Below, piece after piece: positions 9,442 through 17,486 of a stretch of DNA of 58,336 nucleotides. The DNA is taken from assembly GCF_020873915.1 (NCBI RefSeq), contig NZ_JAHWGP010000041.1, forward strand, positions 1 to 58,336. Reading direction: 5' to 3'. The stretch is from Streptomyces sp. DH5. Lineage in GTDB: Bacteria; Actinomycetota; Actinomycetes; Streptomycetales; Streptomycetaceae. The notes beneath the pieces were generated by a model. That model had not been told where the DNA came from. It saw only the letters and a program-made list of their open reading frames with translations, and did no database searches. How positions within the stretch are numbered: the first letter of the stretch is position 1; every line of letters starts with the position of its first letter. The position numbers and the translations under genes are program-made.

Positions 9442-10173
9442 TCACTCCAGGTCGGTCACCAGGACCGTCACCGTCGGGTGATCCGGCAGGGCCGCCGACG
9501 CGGCCTCGCGGACCGCTCGGGCCACCTCCAGGGGGCGGTGGTCCGCCCGGACCGCGAGGTCCACGCGCGCGTGCCGGCGGGGGAGGGCGGCACCCCCCGG
9601 GTGCTCGGACAGGTGGACCGCGCGGCCCGGCGTGCCCGTCAGCCGGGCCACCCCCGGGGCGGCGAGCACGGCCGCCGCGATCCGGCCCGTCTCCGATCCG
9701 CCGGGCTCCGCCGGCCCGGGCGGCTCGCTCTCGCGCGACGGAGCGCCGGACGACACCGGCACGTCCGCGTCCAGCAGCTCCGTCACCCGCAGGTCCACCT
9801 CCGTCACCGCAAGCCCGGTCCGTTCCGTCGCGGCCTCGGCCAGCACCGCGCGCAGCAGGGACGCCGTCACCGGCAGCGGCTGCGCCGCCGTCGCCGCGAA
9901 CTGCGCGGTCAGCCGCAACGGGCCCGGCGGCAGCGCGCTCGGCGGGGCCGGTACGACCGGCTCCTCCGACTCCTCGGCCTCCTCCGGCCGGGCGAGCCCG
10001 AGCCGCAGCCCGTCCAGACGCACGCCGGGCACACTCTGCGCCACCGCACGCCGCAGCAGTACCGCCGCCGCCCGCTCCGTGATCCACGCGCCGTCACGCG
10101 CTCCGCCCAGGGGCACGATCCTGCCCAGCCCCACCTGCCGCCGCACCGCGTGCGTCCATCCGTCCACCGTCAC
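9442..10173 (-). CDS. Degenerate Asp23-like protein beside the Gls24 locus
   Basis: The 243-residue protein starts at GTG after GGAGGAG, divergent from the Gls24 operon. Database entries of this type carry an uninformative P10-family name. Residues about 45-130 and 150-243 each resemble half of an Asp23/Gls24 alpha-beta unit. The C-terminus (RVDLAVRADHRPLEVARAV then TVTVLVTDLE) follows the strand-helix-strand pattern seen at the end of both neighbouring Gls24 proteins. The middle is Pro/Glu-rich. I infer a diverged partner of the Asp23 complex. No signal or membrane segment is visible. Function is unknown. Confidence 0.78.
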   Translation of the reverse strand: MTVDGWTHAVRRQVGLGRIVPLGGARDGAWITERAAAVLLRRAVAQSVPGVRLDGLRLGLARPEEAEESEEPVVPAPPSALPPGPLRLTAQFAATAAQPLPVTASLLRAVLAEAATERTGLAVTEVDLRVTELLDADVPVSSGAPSRESEPPGPAEPGGSETGRIAAAVLAAPGVARLTGTPGRAVHLSEHPGGAALPRRHARVDLAVRADHRPLEVARAVREAASAALPDHPTVTVLVTDLE

Positions 10174-10259
10174 TCCTCCAGATTGCCCCACCCCTGGCGC
10201 GGAACCGGGCAACCGTGCTTACGGTGGTCGAAGGAGGACGACCGAAGGGATGTACGGCG

Positions 10260-10757
10260 ATGACCGACATGACCGACGGAGGCTCGACAAAGGCCTCCGA
10301 TCTGGAGAAGAACCCTCTGGAATCCACTTCGCGCAAAGGTCCCGGAGCCCGGCGCGGCGGCGGTGACCCCTCCACTCGCGGCCGTACCACCATCGCCGAC
10401 GGCGTCGTGGAGAAGATCGCCGGGCTCGCCGCCCGGGACGTGCTCGGCGTCCACGCCATGGGCAGCGGACTGTCGCGGACCTTCGGCGCCATGCGCGACC
10501 GGGTGCCCGGCGGCTCCAAAGCGGTGACGCGCGGCGTGAAGGCCGAGGTCGGCGAGGTGCAGACCGCGCTCGACCTGGAGATCGTCGTCGACTACGGCGT
10601 GTCCATCTCCGACGTCGCCCGGGCCGTGCGGGAGAACGTCGTCGCGGCGGTCGAACGGATGACCGGCCTCGAGGTGGTCGAGGTGAACATCGCGGTGAGC
10701 GACGTGAAACTGCCCGAGGAGGAGGAAGAGGAGGACCAGGAGACCCGCCTCCAATGA
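10260..10757 (+). CDS. Asp23/Gls24 family envelope stress protein
   Basis: The 165-residue protein has an N-terminal disordered region of about 40 residues. The conserved domain follows: RGRTTIADGVVEKIAGLAAR then a DVLGVHAMGSG segment, and a C-terminal DYGVSISDVARAVRENV helix with a VVEVNIAVSDVKLP strand. The end is strongly acidic. In Firmicutes such proteins coat the inner face of the membrane through the anchor AmaP. The ATG at 10260 follows AAGGGA; a second ATG lies three codons later. It opens a five-gene operon with two membrane anchors. Confidence 0.9.
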   Translation: MTDMTDGGSTKASDLEKNPLESTSRKGPGARRGGGDPSTRGRTTIADGVVEKIAGLAARDVLGVHAMGSGLSRTFGAMRDRVPGGSKAVTRGVKAEVGEVQTALDLEIVVDYGVSISDVARAVRENVVAAVERMTGLEVVEVNIAVSDVKLPEEEEEEDQETRLQ

Positions 10758-10782
10758 GGTCCGGTGAGCGGAGGAGCGCATC

Positions 10783-10968
10783 ATGAACATGGCCGTGGTC
10801 GGCATGATCGCCGGCATGGCGCTGGGCTTCGCCGGATACTTCGGCGGATTCGGGGCCTTCCTGCTGGTGGCGGCCCTCGGAGCCGTCGGCTTCGTCGCCG
10901 GGCGGTTCCTCGAGGGGGACCTGGAGTTCGGCGACTTCTTCCGCCCTCGTGACGAACGGCGGCGGTGA
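10783..10968 (+). CDS. Small two-helix membrane protein (DUF2273-like)
   Basis: The 61-residue protein starts at ATG after GGAGGAG. It has two glycine-rich hydrophobic segments (about residues 3-20 and 23-42) followed by a polar tail DLEFGDFFRPRDERRR. Size, topology and position between two Asp23/Gls24 genes match DUF2273-type proteins found in Gls24 operons. Its stop codon overlaps the GTG start of the next gene, so translation is probably coupled. It probably helps anchor or shape the Gls24 layer. Confidence 0.82.
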   Translation: MNMAVVGMIAGMALGFAGYFGGFGAFLLVAALGAVGFVAGRFLEGDLEFGDFFRPRDERRR

Positions 10969-11348
10969 CGGCGGTGAGCGCGGTCGTCGCCGGAACCGGC
11001 GGAGAACCGGCCGCCGTCGCGCCGGCCGAGCGCGGGGCGACCACCATCGCCGACCGGGTGATCGCGAAGATCGCCTCACAGGCGGCCCGCGAGGCGGTCG
11101 GCACCCTGCCGCCAGGCGCCGCACCCCCGCACGCGAGCGTCACCGTGCGCCACGACGCCGCCCGGGTCCGGGTACACGTCGAACTCGACTACCCGGGAGA
11201 CATCGGAGGCCGCTGCCGACAGGTGCGGCGCCGTGTGGTCGACCGGGTGCGCGACCTGGCGGACATGGCGGTGCCGGAGGTCGCCGTCCAGGTGGAACGG
11301 CTGCATCCGGCCGCCGCGCTCGCCGCCGAACAGGGAAGGACGCGATGA
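10965..11348 (+). CDS. Second Asp23/Gls24 family protein
   Basis: The 127-residue protein starts at GTG in a GTGA overlap with the preceding gene. It keeps the core signature RGATTIADRVIAKIASQAAR near residue 20 and a C-terminal RVHVELDYPGDIG strand leading to VPEVAVQVERL. The expected VNVxxxx connector is shorter than in the first copy. The pair could form mixed assemblies. It overlaps the next gene by an ATGA. Confidence 0.88.
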   Translation: MTAVSAVVAGTGGEPAAVAPAERGATTIADRVIAKIASQAAREAVGTLPPGAAPPHASVTVRHDAARVRVHVELDYPGDIGGRCRQVRRRVVDRVRDLADMAVPEVAVQVERLHPAAALAAEQGRTR

Positions 11349-11974
11349 GCGAACCCCACGGCACGGTCGTGGCACAGGACCCGCCACCGTCACCCGACCG
11401 GGCGCACGCGCCCCGACGGGCCGACGACGGACACAGACGCTTCTGGTCGGCACGCCGGGTCCCCGCGGGCGTGCTGGCGCTGCTGCTCCTGGCCGTCACG
11501 GGTGTCTTCCTCTACGACATCGTCGCCGTGCGCGCCGACCGGGACGGGATGAGCTGGCGCCGGGAACTGGCCCGGCAACTGGCCGAACGGCCCCTGGACG
11601 ACGTCTGGGTGCTGACCGGCGCGGGCGTCGCGGCCGCGCTCGGGCTCTGGCTGCTGCTGCTCGCCGTGACACCCGGCCTGCGCTCCCTGCTCCCGATGCG
11701 CCGCCCCCATCCCGACGTACGCGCGGCACTGCACCGTGACGCCGCCGCGATGGTGCTGCGCGACCGGGCCATGGAGGTGGCCGGTGTGCAATCGGTACGG
11801 GTCAGGGTGAAGCGACGCCGCACCGACGTCCGCGCCCTGTCGCACTTCCGCGAACTGGACGACGTACGGACCGACCTGACCGCGGTGCTCGACGACGCGG
11901 TCGCGGATCTCGGCCTGGCCCGGCCCCCCGCGCTGTCGCTGCGCGTGCGGCGGCCCGGACGGAAGGGGCGGTAG
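11345..11974 (+). CDS. DUF6286-type AmaP-like membrane protein
   Basis: The 209-residue protein has a polar N-terminus of about 38 residues. A membrane segment (about 40-60) and an extracytoplasmic or loop region containing WRRELARQLAE come next. A second membrane segment (about 90-110) is followed by a C-terminal soluble domain ending in a very basic tail. That topology equals the Asp23 membrane-anchor family AmaP. The soluble domain holds an Asp23-like strand-helix pattern (VAGVQSVRVRVKRRR). Translation is coupled by ATGA with the preceding Gls24 gene. Confidence 0.82.
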   Translation: MSEPHGTVVAQDPPPSPDRAHAPRRADDGHRRFWSARRVPAGVLALLLLAVTGVFLYDIVAVRADRDGMSWRRELARQLAERPLDDVWVLTGAGVAAALGLWLLLLAVTPGLRSLLPMRRPHPDVRAALHRDAAAMVLRDRAMEVAGVQSVRVRVKRRRTDVRALSHFRELDDVRTDLTAVLDDAVADLGLARPPALSLRVRRPGRKGR

Positions 11975-12555
11975 TGGTGCTCAAGGGTGTCAACCGTGTG
12001 CTGCTGGCGATCGCCGGCCTGGCGCTGATCGTCCTCGGCGGGTCCGTGCTGGCGATCGGACTGGGCGCGCCCGCCCCCTCCTGGTGGCTGCACGACGGCC
12101 GGCACGACGTGCTCCTGGACGAGGCCGAACGGACCCGGTGGAGGGACGAGGGCTGGTGGTGGCCGGTCGTCATCACCGTACTCGCCGTCCTGGTGCTGCT
12201 CTGCCTGTGGTGGCTGCTCGCGGTGCTGCGCCGGCGGCGGCCTGCCGAGGTGCTGGTCGACACCCGCGACGGCGAGGGCGCGTCGCTGCGCGGCCGGGCC
12301 CTGGAGCACGCGCTGGAAGAGGAGGCGAACCGCCTGGACGGAGTAGCCCGCGCCCACGTCCGGCTCACCGGCCGTCGCGCGGACCCGCGGGCCCGGGTGC
12401 TGCTCACCCTGGAACCCCACGTCGAGCCGGGAGCGGCCCTGCACGGTCTCACCACGGGCGCCGTCGCCCACGGCCGCGACTCGACCGGCCTCGCCGCACT
12501 CCCGACGGAGGCCCGCCTGCACGCCCGAAAACACCGCACGGAACGCGTCACCTGA
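11974..12555 (+). CDS. amaP: Alkaline-shock response membrane anchor protein (AmaP-like)
   Basis: The 193-residue protein starts at GTG sharing one base with the preceding stop. It has two membrane segments (about residues 8-28 and 66-86) with a loop carrying PSWWLHDGRHDVLL. A C-terminal domain with RAHVRLTGRRADPRARVLL follows, as in AmaP proteins that tether Asp23 to the membrane. It is the last gene of the Gls24 operon. The symbol follows the Firmicutes name and is by analogy. Confidence 0.82.
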   Translation: MVLKGVNRVLLAIAGLALIVLGGSVLAIGLGAPAPSWWLHDGRHDVLLDEAERTRWRDEGWWWPVVITVLAVLVLLCLWWLLAVLRRRRPAEVLVDTRDGEGASLRGRALEHALEEEANRLDGVARAHVRLTGRRADPRARVLLTLEPHVEPGAALHGLTTGAVAHGRDSTGLAALPTEARLHARKHRTERVT

Positions 12556-13178
12556 CCCCGTCCACCGGTGCCCGTCCCCGTCGCACCGCTTACTGCGGCC
12601 TGTCCTCGTCACGCACCGCTCCGGCCCCGTCCACCGGCGCCCGTTCCTGTCGCCTACCGCTCCGGCTCCGCCCAGTGCGGCCTGTCCTCGTCGCGCACCG
12701 CTTCCCACGATTTTGCGGGTGCCTCGCGTCAGCCGTCTCCGTGCACCCGCGCCCGTCGCGGGCCGATCGCGTGCCGCCGCTGACTGCCCATCGTGTGCGG
12801 CGCTCGTGGCCACCCGTGCGCGTGGCTGCCCGCGGGTCCGGGTCCGGGGAGCGGCCCCGCCGACGTGGCCTGGCCTGTCCGTCGTACCGCTGCCGCCGCC
12901 CGCCGGAGTGTGCGCCGCGGCAGCGCCGTCCGTGCGCGGCCACCCGCGTGCGCGCGGTCGCCCCGTGGGCCGTGGTTGGCCCGTGCTCGCCGCTGGTGTG
13001 CGGCTACTGCTGTGTGGCGGCTGTCGCCGTGTGCCCGTTGCCGCGCGCGGCGTCTCGCGTTTCCTCGCGGGCACCCGTGCTTTCTCCAGAGCCCGGGAGG
13101 TGTCCGCTGGGGGTGCCCATGGCGTGGGCGAAACCGGGGGTGCCGGGTCGCGCGGGCACCCCCTCCGCGTCCGACGCG
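12556..13178. repeat. Gene-free stretch with imperfect direct repeats
   Basis: This 623-bp gap lies between convergent genes. A 17-mer TGCGGCCTGTCCTCGTC occurs at 12594 and 12676, and CCCGTCCACCGG occurs at 12557 and 12626. The left 150 bp is therefore an imperfect duplication of about 70-80 bp. The remainder is rich in GTGCG and CCCGTGCG words without codon-like third-position bias. No gene or clear terminator is supported. Confidence 0.6.
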
Positions 13179-13934
13179 TCAGAACCCGTGCCGGAAGCCC
13201 CCGTCCACGGGCAGCATCACGCCGGACACGTAGGAGGCCGCTGGTGACAGCAGGAACGCCGCCGCCCGTCCGAACTCCTCCGGCGTCCCGTACCGCCGCA
13301 TCGGAATCCTCGACTCCGCCGCCTGCCGCGTGGCCTCCGGGTCCGCGGACAGCGCGTCCAGCTGCCGCACCCGGTCGGTGTCGATCCGCCCCGGCAGCAC
13401 CCCCACCACCCGGACCCCCCGCGGTCCCAGCTCGTCCGCCAGCGACTTGGCGAACCCGGCCAGCCCCGGCCGCAGCCCGTTCGAGATCGTCAGCCCCGGG
13501 ATCGGCTCGTGCACCGAGCCCGACAGCACGAACCCGATGACGCCACCCTCACCCAGCTCCTCGGCCGCCGCCCGGGCCAACCGCACCGCACCCAGGAACA
13601 CCGACTCGAACGCCGACTGCCACTGCTCGTCGGTGGTGTCGGCGACGAACCCCGGCGGCGGTCCGCCCACGCTGACGAGGATGCCGTCGAAACGCCCGAA
13701 CCGCTCCCGCGCGGTGGCGATCAGCCGCGCCGGCGCCTCCGGATCGGCGTTGTCGGCGGCCACCCCGACCGCACCCGGCCCCAGCGCCGCCGCCGCTTCC
13801 GCGACCGACTGCTCGTCCCGCCCCGTGACGACCACCTTCGCACCGTCGGCGACGAGCTCCCGCGCGGAGGCGTTGCCCAGCCCGCGGGTCGCCCCGGTGA
13901 CGACGTACACCCGGTCCTTCAGTCCAAGATCCAT
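13179..13934 (-). CDS. SDR family oxidoreductase
   Basis: The 251-residue classical short-chain dehydrogenase has a Rossmann motif TGATRGLG near residue 13. It also has an NAD-side DNADPEAP segment near 63 and a VSVGGPPPG strand in place of the usual NNAG. The usual YxxxK is not evident: the active-site region reads SNGLRPGLAGFAKSLADELG. The C-terminus GVMLPVDGGFRHGF is standard. Because the catalytic Tyr seems replaced, it may be an atypical member. It begins 4 bases after the GH15 stop, so the two form an operon. Confidence 0.88.
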   Translation of the reverse strand: MDLGLKDRVYVVTGATRGLGNASARELVADGAKVVVTGRDEQSVAEAAAALGPGAVGVAADNADPEAPARLIATARERFGRFDGILVSVGGPPPGFVADTTDEQWQSAFESVFLGAVRLARAAAEELGEGGVIGFVLSGSVHEPIPGLTISNGLRPGLAGFAKSLADELGPRGVRVVGVLPGRIDTDRVRQLDALSADPEATRQAAESRIPMRRYGTPEEFGRAAAFLLSPAASYVSGVMLPVDGGFRHGF

Positions 13935-13938
13935 GGCC

Positions 13939-15720
13939 TTATCCTGCCCCCTCGTCCCCGAACAGGGCGAGGGCGGTGTTCACCAGCCCGATGTGGCTGA
14001 ACGCCTGCGGGAAGTTCCCCAGCTGCCGCTCGCCCACCGGGTCGTACTCCTCCGCCAGCAGCCCCACGTCGTTGGCGAGCCCCAGCAGCCGTTCGAACAG
14101 CTCACGCGCCTCCTTCGTCCGGCCGGTCATGTGCAGGGCGTCCGCCAGCCAGAAGGAGCACACCAGGAACGTGCCCTCCTCGCCGGGAAGTCCGTCGACG
14201 GGCGCGGCGTCCGGGGTGTAGCGGCGTACGAGACCGTCCTGTCCCAGTTCGGCACGGACCGCCTCGATGGTGCCGAGCACCCGCGGGTCGTCGGGCGGCA
14301 GGAAACCCACCCGGGGGATCAGCAGCAGCGCCGCATCGAGTTCCCGCGAGCCGTAGGACTGCGTGAACGTGTTCCGCTCCGGGTCGTACCCCTTCTCGCA
14401 CACCTCCCGGTGCACCTCGTCGCGCAGCTCCCGCCAGCCCTCCAGGTCCCCCTCGAGGCCCGGGTCCTCCTCCAAGGCGCGCACCGAACGGTCGGCGGCC
14501 ACCCACACCATCACCTTGGAGTGCACGAAGTGGCGGCGGCCGCCGCGCACCTCCCACAGCCCCTCGTCCGGCTGCCGCCAGGCCGTACGCAGGAACTTCA
14601 GCAGCACCGACTGAAGGGCCCACACGTCCGGATGCGTCGACAGTCCCGAACGGCGGGCCAGCGCGAGGGAGTCGACGACCTCCCCGTACACGTCCAACTG
14701 GACCTGGTTCACGGCGTCGTTGCCGACGCGCACGGGTGTGGCGCCGCCGAAGCCGGGCAGCCACGACAACTCGAACTCCGGCAGCCGCCGCTCGCCCGCC
14801 AGCCCGTACATGATCTGCAGGTCCGCCGGGTCACCGGCGACCGCCCGGAGCAGCCAGTTGCGCCAGGCTTCCGCCTCCTCCCGGTACCCGGCGGCCAGCA
14901 GCGCGTTCAGCGTCAGCGTGGAGTCACGCAGCCAGCAGAAGCGGTAGTCCCAGTTGCGCACCCCGCCCGGTTCCTCCGGCAGCGAGGTGGTGGGCGCGGC
15001 GACGACACCGCCGGTGGGCCGGTAGGTGAGCGCCTTGAGCGTGATCAACGACCGGACGACCGCGTCGCGGTGCGGGCCGTCGTACCGGCAGTGGGCCGCC
15101 CAGGCCTGCCAGTCGTGGACGCTGTGCCGCAGCGAGGAGTACGGGTCGACCAGCGGGGGCCGCGGCTCGTGGGAGGGGTGCCAGGTCAGCACGAACGCGA
15201 CCCGCTCGCCCTCCTTCACCGTGAACTCCGAGTGGGTGCCCAGGTCCTCGCCCCACGTGGGCACCTCCGGCACGCTGCGCAGCCACGCCGAGTCCGGGCC
15301 CGCCACCGCCACCCGGTGGCCGTCCTCCTTGCGCACCCAGGGCACGACCGCTCCGTAGTCGAAGCGCAGCCGCAGCGTGCTGCGCACGGTCACCTCACCC
15401 CGCAGACCCTCGACGATCCGCACCAGGTCGGGCGCGCGGTGGCGCTGCGGCATCAGGTCGGTGACCCGCACCGCCCCCTCGGGGGTCTCCCACTCGGTGT
15501 CCAGGACGAGGGTGTCCTTGCGGTAGGAGCGGCGGGTGTACCGGTCGGCGCCGGCCGGCGCGATCCGCCAGTGCCCGTTGTTCTCGTCCCCGAGCAGCCG
15601 GGCGAAGCAGGCCGCCGAGTCGAAGCGGGGCAGGCAGAGCCAGTCGACCGAGCCGTCCGCGCCCACCAGGGCAGCGGTCTGTTCGTCGCCGATGAGCGCG
15701 TAGTCCTCGATACGTTGCAC
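13939..15720 (-). CDS. Glycoside hydrolase family 15 protein (glucoamylase/trehalase-like)
   Basis: From the GTG at 15720 the protein is about 593 residues. It begins QRIEDYALIGD, the usual N-terminus of bacterial GH15 enzymes; a TTG 33 bases upstream is less likely. An N-terminal beta domain with DWLCLPRFDS near residue 30 precedes the (alpha/alpha)6 barrel. The barrel carries WLRDSTLTLNALL, GERRLPEFELSWLPG and HSKVMVWVAADR. These regions hold the paired catalytic glutamates. No signal peptide is seen, so it is probably cytoplasmic and acts on trehalose or maltodextrins. It shares an operon with the following SDR gene. Confidence 0.92.
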   Translation of the reverse strand: MQRIEDYALIGDEQTAALVGADGSVDWLCLPRFDSAACFARLLGDENNGHWRIAPAGADRYTRRSYRKDTLVLDTEWETPEGAVRVTDLMPQRHRAPDLVRIVEGLRGEVTVRSTLRLRFDYGAVVPWVRKEDGHRVAVAGPDSAWLRSVPEVPTWGEDLGTHSEFTVKEGERVAFVLTWHPSHEPRPPLVDPYSSLRHSVHDWQAWAAHCRYDGPHRDAVVRSLITLKALTYRPTGGVVAAPTTSLPEEPGGVRNWDYRFCWLRDSTLTLNALLAAGYREEAEAWRNWLLRAVAGDPADLQIMYGLAGERRLPEFELSWLPGFGGATPVRVGNDAVNQVQLDVYGEVVDSLALARRSGLSTHPDVWALQSVLLKFLRTAWRQPDEGLWEVRGGRRHFVHSKVMVWVAADRSVRALEEDPGLEGDLEGWRELRDEVHREVCEKGYDPERNTFTQSYGSRELDAALLLIPRVGFLPPDDPRVLGTIEAVRAELGQDGLVRRYTPDAAPVDGLPGEEGTFLVCSFWLADALHMTGRTKEARELFERLLGLANDVGLLAEEYDPVGERQLGNFPQAFSHIGLVNTALALFGDEGAG

Positions 15721-15753
15721 GGGGTGCGGGTTCCCGCCCTCCGGACGCCGCAA

Positions 15754-16308
15754 TCAGGCAGGAGCCGGGGGGAGTGACGGGCCGTCGGCCGCCGCCGCAC
15801 CGTTGCCGGAGAAGATCACCCCGGGGCGCGTCGGGGCCCGGTTGAGCACCCACGGGCCGATCAGTGTGGCCGGTGTGAAGACCACGGCGACGAGCACCGT
15901 GAGGACGAGCCGCCGCCGGCGTTCCCGGCGCAGCCACTCGCCGCGCGGTGCGGTAGGCGTCGGGGCCGGGCGACACCCCGCCGGCCGGTGGCCGCAGGGC
16001 GTCCGGTGCAGACCGTCCCGCCGGGCAGCAGCCGGGTTCAGCCGGCGCCGAGGCTGCGGTCGGCCAGCGCCCAGCCCCCCGGCGACGGCAGCCGGTCGCC
16101 GGGCCTCAGCCTCCGCGCGGTGACGGCGAGCAGCGACGCCCCGCCGGTCACGGCGAGGAACGCCGCGGTCATGGCGCCGTCGGCGATGCGTCCCCGTCCC
16201 AGGTGGCTTCCGTCCGGTACGCCGCGTCACTCTCGCACAGGGCGACCGGAACCGGGAGGGGAGCGCCGCGGCCCGCGACGGTGGTGCGCCGCTCCGGGGC
16301 GTGGTGCC
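15754..16308 (-). other. Eroded stretch with overlapping small reading frames
   Basis: Between SURF1 and GH15 no full gene fits, yet short coding-like pieces occur in different frames on the minus strand. The last (about 15754-15950) ends in a membrane-like segment RLVLTVLVAVVFTPATLIG but has no upstream ATG or GTG in frame. Another, 16169 to about 16308, reads with high third-position GC and ends in ATWDGDASPTAP. Its stop overlaps the start of the 44-residue frame listed separately. This may be a frameshifted small membrane-protein gene. Confidence 0.4.
16038..16172 (-). CDS. Possible 44-residue membrane microprotein
   Basis: An ATG at 16172 overlaps the TGA of an upstream frame (ATGA) and opens a 44-codon frame. 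It begins MTAAFLAVTGGASLLAVTA, a plausible membrane helix, followed by a basic turn and GGWALADRSLG. Third positions are mostly G or C, as in real genes nearby. There is no recognisable homologue and no independent ribosome binding site, so it could be a fragment of a broken gene. Confidence 0.3.
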   Translation of the reverse strand: MTAAFLAVTGGASLLAVTARRLRPGDRLPSPGGWALADRSLGAG

Positions 16309-17103
16309 TCAGACCACGGCCGGTACGGTCTCCTCGTCGTCCGCCATGCGTGCCGCCGCCGTCCGCTCCCGGACCTCGCGGCGGACCAGCACCACCCAGC
16401 CGACCGGCACGGCCACCGCGAACAGCCACCACTGGATGGCGTAGGCGTAGTTCAGTGCCGCGTTCTCGTCGCCGGGGCTGCCGAGCGACTGCGGGGTGCC
16501 GTCCTTCGGCTCGGGCGCCGTAAGCGCCACGTAGCCGCCGAGCACCCGGGTGCCGAGCCGCTCGGCCTCCAGCTCGCTGTTGATCAGCATGATCTGCCGG
16601 TCGGGGAGGCCCTCGAGGTTCTTGATGCCGCTCGCCTCGGTCGTCTCGTCGGGCATGAGCCGGCCCCGAATGGTGATCTTGCCGCGCGGCGGCGGGGGGA
16701 TCTCGGGGAACGCGGTCTGGCTCGGGCCGTCCGCGGGGATCCAGCCCCGGTTGACGAGCAGCACCGGGCCGCTGTCGAGGACGAAGGGGGTGAGGACGTG
16801 GAAGCCGACCTCGTCGTCGGCGTTGGTGCGGCGGCGGACGACGACCTCGTCATCCGTGTCGAAGTGCCCCTGGGCGGTCACGGTGCGGTACCGCTCGGTG
16901 CGCGTCACGGCGTGCCCGGGGGACGCCAGCCGTTCCACGGGGACCGGGTCGGCGGCCAGCGCGTCGGCGACCAGCTGGTTCCGGGCGGCGCGCTCGTCGT
17001 GGCGGTCCATCTGCCAGGTGCCCAGCCAGATCATCGTGGGGATGAGGAGCAGGCCGGCCAGGGTGATGGCCACCCATTGGCGGGACGACAGGAAGCGGTA
17101 CAC
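16309..17103 (-). CDS. SURF1 family cytochrome oxidase assembly protein
   Basis: From the GTG at 17103 the protein is 264 residues, the family size. It has an N-terminal membrane helix (about 9-28) followed by GTWQMDRHDERAARNQLV, the SURF1 signature. A periplasm-facing domain with NRGWIPADG near residue 130 and a C-terminal membrane helix (about 225-245) follow. SURF1 proteins help insert heme A and assemble the aa3 oxidase. A longer reading frame upstream lacks coding character. The neighbouring cysteine-rich miniprotein gene, 52 bases upstream on the same strand, is probably cotranscribed. Confidence 0.9.
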   Translation of the reverse strand: MYRFLSSRQWVAITLAGLLLIPTMIWLGTWQMDRHDERAARNQLVADALAADPVPVERLASPGHAVTRTERYRTVTAQGHFDTDDEVVVRRRTNADDEVGFHVLTPFVLDSGPVLLVNRGWIPADGPSQTAFPEIPPPPRGKITIRGRLMPDETTEASGIKNLEGLPDRQIMLINSELEAERLGTRVLGGYVALTAPEPKDGTPQSLGSPGDENAALNYAYAIQWWLFAVAVPVGWVVLVRREVRERTAAARMADDEETVPAVV

Positions 17104-17155
17104 CCCACGACCGTACAACCTCGGCCGCGGGGTGCTTTCAGGCGGGTACGTCCTC

Positions 17156-17389
17156 TCACACCCGGTCGACGATCCCCGCCCTTCCCTCCGCGCGGGCGCA
17201 GTGGGCGCCGCAGTACCAGTGACCGTCGGCCTCGACGCCCTGGCCGATGATCTGCACCCGGCAGTGCTCGCAGATCGGGGCCATGCGGTGGATCGCACAG
17301 GAGAAGCAGTCGAAGACGTGTACCGCGCCCTGCGCGTGCACCTCGAAGGTCATTCCGTAGCTGTTGCCGCAAACTTCGCATGTCGCCAT
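17156..17389 (-). CDS. Cysteine-rich zinc-ribbon or metallothionein-like miniprotein
   Basis: The 77-residue protein has four regularly spaced Cys pairs: C4/C7, C28/C31, C40/C43 and C60/C64. It also has histidines at 18, 24, 34, 42, 57 and 63. This is a metal-binding layout, either two zinc ribbons or a prokaryotic metallothionein-like fold. No signal peptide is visible. It lies between SURF1 and the exonuclease-BRCT gene on the same strand. A metal-handling link with the oxidase assembly gene is possible but is inference. Confidence 0.82.
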   Translation of the reverse strand: MATCEVCGNSYGMTFEVHAQGAVHVFDCFSCAIHRMAPICEHCRVQIIGQGVEADGHWYCGAHCARAEGRAGIVDRV

Positions 17390-17486
17390 GGGGCACAGAG
17401 TGGGCCGTCGGCCCGGCGCGGGGCGAGCGGGCGGCAGGCGAGTCGCCCGTCAATCACCCGTCCGCAGGGTCGGGCGCGTACTCCGC

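Noticed and set aside
13330-15777. An 815-codon rightward open frame over the SDR and GH15 genes
   Set aside because: The opposite strand carries two complete, coupled enzymes with family motifs.
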